Assembly: GCF_003315595.1 (NCBI RefSeq)
Contig: NZ_QNQU01000006.1
Span: 62,001-126,000 of the forward strand
Origin: Pedobacter miscanthi
GTDB taxonomy: Bacteria > Bacteroidota > Bacteroidia > Sphingobacteriales > Sphingobacteriaceae
Direction: 5' to 3'
DNA length: 64,000 bases
The position numbers and the translations under genes are program-made. Below the pieces are notes generated by a model. It had not been told where the DNA came from and searched no databases. It worked only from the letters and a program-made list of their open reading frames with translations. Position 1 is the first letter of the stretch; every line of letters starts with the position of its first letter. Positions 60,580-64,000 of the stretch are shown in pieces.

Positions 60580-62316
60580 TTACAAAACCTCCCCCAAGTG
60601 TTTATAATTCGATTTTATGGTATCTAAAACTTCACTCATTTTACCACCAAGCATTAGTTTTGCCATAGATTCGGTCATGCCTTTTATCTGTGCCCATTCT
60701 ATTTTTGGTGGCATCGCCAAAGCATTAGGATTGGTCATGATGTTTAACAGTACAGGTCCTTCCTCACTTAATGCATGACTGATCGCTGTTTCCACCTCTT
60801 CGGGTTTAGCTACTGTAATTCCTTTAAAACCCATGGCCTGGGCCACTAAAGCAAAATCGGGATTGATCATATCCGTTTCGTTATCGGGCAAACCATCAAC
60901 TTCCATTTCCAGTTTCACCATTCCAAGCGCCCTGTTATTAAAAACAATCAGTTTTATCGGCAGATTATATTGTTTAATGGTTGCCAGATCGCCTAAAAGC
61001 ATCGATAAACCACCATCACCACAAAGTGCAATTACCTGCTGCTGGGGATGAGCCAACGCAGCCCCTATTGCCATTGGCATTGCATTGGCCATAGAGCCAT
61101 GGTTAAAAGAACCCAGCATTTTACGTTGGCCTGTGCCATCGATAAAACGGGCTCCCCATACACAGCACATTCCGGTATCAACCGTAAAAATCGCATCATT
61201 TGCTGCTAGGCGGTTCAGGGTTTCGGCTACAAATTCGGGCTGGATTTTATTCTCTTCACCCTGATCTTTAACATAAACCTGCTGCGTTTCTTTCACTTTC
61301 TGATAAAACTCCAATTGAGACTTTAAAAAACTATCATCTTTCTTTTCTGCAACACGTGGTAATAATGCTTTGATCGAATCGCTGATATTTCCAAATAGTC
61401 CCATGCTTAATTTGGCCCTTCTGCCCAAACGTTCAGGTTTTTCATCAATCTGCACAATCTTATTCTTAACGGGCATAAAGTTTACATAAGGGAAATCAGT
61501 ACCCAGTAAAAGCACCACATCGGCTTCATGCATGGCATGGTAACCCGATGGCTGGCCTAAAAGGCCCGTCATGCCTACTTCATAAGGGTTATTATATTGG
61601 ATGCCCATTTTACCGCGGAAAGAAAATCCAACAGGTGCCTTTAACTTGGCAGCCAGTTCAACAACTTCATCATGTGCATCAGCAGCACCTATACCACAGT
61701 AAAGCATAATTTTCTTTTCGCTGTTCAGCAAAGAAGATAATTCACTTAATTCAAAATCTGATGGACGGATTACGGGCTTATTGCTGAACAATTGCATAGA
61801 AGTTACACTTTCTACCGCATCAAGTTGTGCCACATCGCCGGGCAAACCGAGTACAGCCACACCTTTTTTATGAATAGCATGTTGAACAGCCGTTTGGAAC
61901 ATCCTTGGTGCCTGCTCGGCAGTGGTGGCTACTTGGTTATAATAACTACAATCGTCGAATAATTTTATAGTGTTCGTTTCCTGAAAAAAGTCCATCCCAA
62001 ATTCACCTGTAGGGATGGTTGAGGCAATGGCAATTACCGGAACATGCGATCGGTGTGCATCGTAAAGTCCGTTGATCAAATGTACGTGTCCTGGTCCGCA
62101 GCTACCCGCGCAACAGGCAATCCCATCAAGTTCGGCTTCGGCAGCAGCTGCAAAAGCACCCACCTCTTCATTGCGTACGTGGATCCACTTTATTTTGCCG
62201 TTTCTTCTTACGGCATCGTTAAAATAATTCAAACTGTCTCCGGTAACGGCATAAACTCTTTTTACGCCAACCTCAACCAGCATTTCAACCAGTTGTTCTG
62301 CAACATTTTTACCCAT
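60580..62316 (-). CDS. poxB: Pyruvate dehydrogenase (quinone)-like TPP enzyme (PoxB-like)
   Basis: A 578-residue ThDP enzyme: opening VKRVYAVTGDSLNYFNDAV, glutamate in HVRNEEVGAFAA, TPP motif CGDGGLSMLLGDL...VFNN, and terminal NPNALAMPPKIEWAQ. The closest known type is PoxB, which decarboxylates pyruvate to acetate and passes electrons to quinone. The C-terminus differs from E. coli PoxB's membrane-binding tail, so quinone coupling is uncertain. Confidence 0.85.
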   Translation of the reverse strand: MGKNVAEQLVEMLVEVGVKRVYAVTGDSLNYFNDAVRRNGKIKWIHVRNEEVGAFAAAAEAELDGIACCAGSCGPGHVHLINGLYDAHRSHVPVIAIASTIPTGEFGMDFFQETNTIKLFDDCSYYNQVATTAEQAPRMFQTAVQHAIHKKGVAVLGLPGDVAQLDAVESVTSMQLFSNKPVIRPSDFELSELSSLLNSEKKIMLYCGIGAADAHDEVVELAAKLKAPVGFSFRGKMGIQYNNPYEVGMTGLLGQPSGYHAMHEADVVLLLGTDFPYVNFMPVKNKIVQIDEKPERLGRRAKLSMGLFGNISDSIKALLPRVAEKKDDSFLKSQLEFYQKVKETQQVYVKDQGEENKIQPEFVAETLNRLAANDAIFTVDTGMCCVWGARFIDGTGQRKMLGSFNHGSMANAMPMAIGAALAHPQQQVIALCGDGGLSMLLGDLATIKQYNLPIKLIVFNNRALGMVKLEMEVDGLPDNETDMINPDFALVAQAMGFKGITVAKPEEVETAISHALSEEGPVLLNIMTNPNALAMPPKIEWAQIKGMTESMAKLMLGGKMSEVLDTIKSNYKHLGEVL

Positions 62317-62465
62317 GAAAGTATTTTTTAATAAGGGGGATTTATATACCTAATAAATAGCCGAAGCGGGTATATTGTTTTAAACAAAAGGTATAAATGA
62401 AGCCATTATGACTTGGCAAAACATTAGACTATAAATTGTAACATAAGTAAAGCGATATCAGCAGG
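62317..62465. other. Upstream region of poxB, no gene seen
   Basis: 149 bp, AT-rich, with no clear -7 box for poxB; it adjoins the palindromes at 62466 and the chitinase leader. Confidence 0.5.
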
Positions 62466-62501
62466 GTGAAGTTTTCTTCACTAAAACTTCATAAATGAAG
62501 T
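62466..62501 (+). promoter_or_regulatory. Two perfect palindromes (candidate operators)
   Basis: GTGAAGttttCTTCAC (62466-62481) and ACTTCATaaATGAAGT (62486-62501), centres 20 bp apart. Both use TGAAG half-sites. The second ends 1 bp before CACCTTTG at 62503-62510, a one-mismatch -7 box on the plus strand. Confidence 0.5.
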
Positions 62502-62514
62502 GCACCTTTGAAAT

Positions 62515-62633
62515 AACAAAACACGAAGCGATTTCAATTTTGTTAAATTCTAAAAACTCATAATTAGTTTTTTAGTTTTCCGGTTACCCTTATCTGATAC
62601 CTCATGTATTGCAAAATACATGAGGTTTTTTTT
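62515..62633 (+). ncRNA. Candidate short transcript or terminator-controlled leader
   Basis: From a -7-like CACCTTTG at 62503 to the terminator T tract at 62633 there is no gene on the plus strand (poxB runs the other way). This fits a small RNA of about 119 nt, or a 5' leader of the chitinase gene with a premature terminator. Boundaries are inferred. Confidence 0.35.
62599..62633 (+). terminator. Strong intrinsic terminator with no upstream gene
   Basis: Perfect 12-bp stem ACCTCATGTATT / AATACATGAGGT, GCAA tetraloop, then TTTTTTT. It ends 33 bp before the chitinase ATG. Confidence 0.85.
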
Positions 62634-62666
62634 ATTAAATTAGCTAATATACCTATCCCATAAGTT

Positions 62667-63617
62667 ATGAAAAGCAAATTGAGCACAATTCTAATTTCAA
62701 CGCTATGCTTATTTAATTTTGGTTTCGCCCAGGCAAAATCAACGGTTCCCAGCTATTTTTCAGAAAAAGTGTTCAATGGTTTCTTTCCACAGCGGAATAA
62801 ATTTTACAGTTACGCTTCATTCAGCAAAGCCATCCTGGCCATGTCTTTTATTAAAATAAAGATTGAAAAACGTGGCGACTGGATTTATAAAATCACCAGA
62901 ACAGATAAAAGGAATAATAAAGAAACCGTGATCAGGCAGGATAAAGACTGGAACGAAACCTGGGCAAAAGCAAAACCCTACAGCATTTTAAATATCGATT
63001 ATGCCGATTTTGGTGCTTCCAAAGATAACAATGTAAATAAGAAAGAGCTTGCCGCATTGTTTGCACATATTGCCCACGAAACCCGCAACGGGATCAACAA
63101 TAAATACAATGATGGTTTAATGCTTAGTCATGAACTGGATACCAATGCCAATTATGTTATTGCCAATGTAAACTATCCTGCCGTAGCCGGAAAAAAATAT
63201 TATGGTCGTGGTCCCATCCAACTGAGTTACAATAGTAATTATGGGTTTGCTTCGGGCTGTATTTTCGGGGATAAAAATATCTTGCTCAAAAATCCGAGCC
63301 TGGTTGGCACAAACGCCATTACAGCATTTGAAACGGCAATTTATTTCTGGATGACCCCGCAGGGTGCAAAACCATCGCCGCATAATGTAATTACAGGTAA
63401 ATGGAAACCAACCGCTGCCGAAGCGCAAAAAGGATACAGGGCAGGTTTCGGCATGACAATTAATATTGTGAATGGCGCATTAGAATGTAATAAAGGAACC
63501 GAAATGCCAGCAATGAAAGATCGCATTGGTTTTTACCAGTATTTTTTGAAAAAGCTGAATGTTACAGATCCTAACTGTTCTTGCGATTGTGCGAAAATGG
63601 AGCCTTATCCGGGTTGA
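62667..63617 (+). CDS. GH19 chitinase-like glycoside hydrolase
   Basis: A 316-residue protein with signal peptide (ending FAQA). The GH19 motif AALFAHIAHETRNG has the acid glutamate at E138, followed by YYGRGPIQLSYNSNYG. It probably cleaves chitin or peptidoglycan-like glycans. The C-terminal CSCDCAKMEP has three clustered cysteines. The upstream leader carries a terminator, so regulation by attenuation is possible. Confidence 0.85.
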   Translation: MKSKLSTILISTLCLFNFGFAQAKSTVPSYFSEKVFNGFFPQRNKFYSYASFSKAILAMSFIKIKIEKRGDWIYKITRTDKRNNKETVIRQDKDWNETWAKAKPYSILNIDYADFGASKDNNVNKKELAALFAHIAHETRNGINNKYNDGLMLSHELDTNANYVIANVNYPAVAGKKYYGRGPIQLSYNSNYGFASGCIFGDKNILLKNPSLVGTNAITAFETAIYFWMTPQGAKPSPHNVITGKWKPTAAEAQKGYRAGFGMTINIVNGALECNKGTEMPAMKDRIGFYQYFLKKLNVTDPNCSCDCAKMEPYPG

Positions 63618-63637
63618 GAGGTTGAGTTTTTAAAGCC

Positions 63638-63670
63638 AAAGAAGTCAAGTTTTAAAAACTTGACTTCTTT
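63638..63670. terminator. Bidirectional terminator
   Basis: Stem AAAGAAGTCAAGTTTT / AAAACTTGACTTCTTT, 16 bp, with a T run on either strand. It serves both the chitinase and the convergent DsbA-like gene. Confidence 0.85.
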
Positions 63671-63672
63671 AA

Positions 63673-64000
63673 CTATTCCGTACTTTCTTTAAGCATCTGG
63701 TACAAATCTGTAGCTCCGCCATCAAATTTAGTTCCGTTTACATAAAATGATGGTGTACCGTTTACGCCACTGCGTATACCACTGTCGAAGTTATCTTCAA
63801 TGATGGTTTTAATCTCTTCCGAAGCACTATCTTTCTGGAATTGCTCCAAATCCAATCCAATGGTTTCGGCCAGTTCATAAAATAACTCGCCATTTAATCG
63901 GTATTGATTTTCGTAAAGGGCATCATGCATTTCCCAAAATTTACCTTGTAATGCCGCTGCTTCCGCTGCAATTGCCGCCGGAAAAGCATATTCGTGCGCA
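63673..64000 (-). CDS. DsbA-family thiol oxidoreductase (partial)
   Basis: The frame runs off the right edge; about 108 C-terminal residues are visible. They begin AHEYAFPAAIAAEAAALQGKF, then FWEMHDALYENQ and GVNGTPSFYVNGTKFDG, typical of DsbA-like domains with a cis-proline (TPSF). The CxxC motif would lie beyond the edge. Only the C-terminal part can be judged. Confidence 0.82.
   Translation of the reverse strand, partial: AHEYAFPAAIAAEAAALQGKFWEMHDALYENQYRLNGELFYELAETIGLDLEQFQKDSASEEIKTIIEDNFDSGIRSGVNGTPSFYVNGTKFDGGATDLYQMLKESTE

Noticed and set aside
1-64000. tRNA, rRNA or complete insertion sequences
   Set aside because: No cloverleaf, rRNA core or transposase frame could be recognised by reading.

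Overview
This window is a stretch of a Bacteroidota chromosome, most likely a Sphingobacteriaceae member close to Pedobacter. That assignment is inferred from four things visible here: gliding-associated genes (gldA, gldC, gldF, gldG), many families typical of the phylum (DUF4397 lipoproteins, the DUF2339/DUF3999 pair, DUF3810, outer-membrane beta-barrel paralogues), the Bacteroidota -7 promoter box TAnnTTTG in front of many genes, and the AT-rich composition. No rRNA, tRNA, CRISPR array or intact insertion sequence was seen.

Layout. 1-9,960 holds a cytochrome c maturation set on the minus strand (ccmB, ccmC, a ccmD-like gene, then ccmE and ccmF running off the left end). It is interrupted by a glutamate dehydrogenase gene and by a plus-strand trio of secreted proteins of unknown function, two of them paralogues. 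10,000-18,200 carries small enzymes (Ogt-type methyltransferase, cupin, lipocalin), gldC, a DEAD-box helicase, dihydroorotase, a DUF2683/YoeB-like toxin-antitoxin pair, a DUF3810 protein and a MiaE-like hydroxylase. 18,200-25,600 holds a glycosyltransferase, hscA bracketed by arrays of a dispersed repeat, an M28 peptidase and a luciferase-like monooxygenase. 25,700-26,200 is a small cassette: a frameshifted DUF559 nuclease-like gene between inverted palindromic ends.

26,300-37,600 carries the DUF2339/DUF3999 pair, a VOC protein, a P1-nuclease/phospholipase-C-like protein, a DedA protein, two DUF4397 lipoproteins, dnaN and gldG-gldF. 37,700-42,200 is a run of five outer-membrane beta-barrel genes between gldF and gldA; two of them come from a tandem duplication that included the promoter region. 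42,250-49,430 has a GDPD lipoprotein, glycyl-tRNA synthetase, a 2H-type phosphoesterase, an AraC-type regulator with an SDR gene behind phased direct repeats, a CAP-domain protein and a GtrA protein.

50,000-60,500 encodes most of a phenylalanine/tyrosine degradation route: aromatic amino acid hydroxylase, 4-hydroxyphenylpyruvate dioxygenase, homogentisate dioxygenase and a fumarylacetoacetase-family hydrolase. Between them lies a PIN-toxin module with two antitoxin-like genes. The aminotransferase and maleylacetoacetate isomerase are not in the window. The right end has a PoxB-like pyruvate oxidase, a GH19 chitinase-like gene behind a leader with an intrinsic terminator, and the C-terminal part of a DsbA-like protein.

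The gaps are rich in repeats: about 100-bp elements (eight copies), a hairpin family (six loci), GAAGGCACC hairpins with an expanding 16-bp unit, and GTCCGAAG repeats that run into coding 3' ends. The best candidates for undescribed biology are the DUF559 cassette, the dispersed 100-bp family around hscA, the two-antitoxin PIN module, the phased repeats in front of the SDR gene, and the unexplained terminator and palindromes before the chitinase gene.
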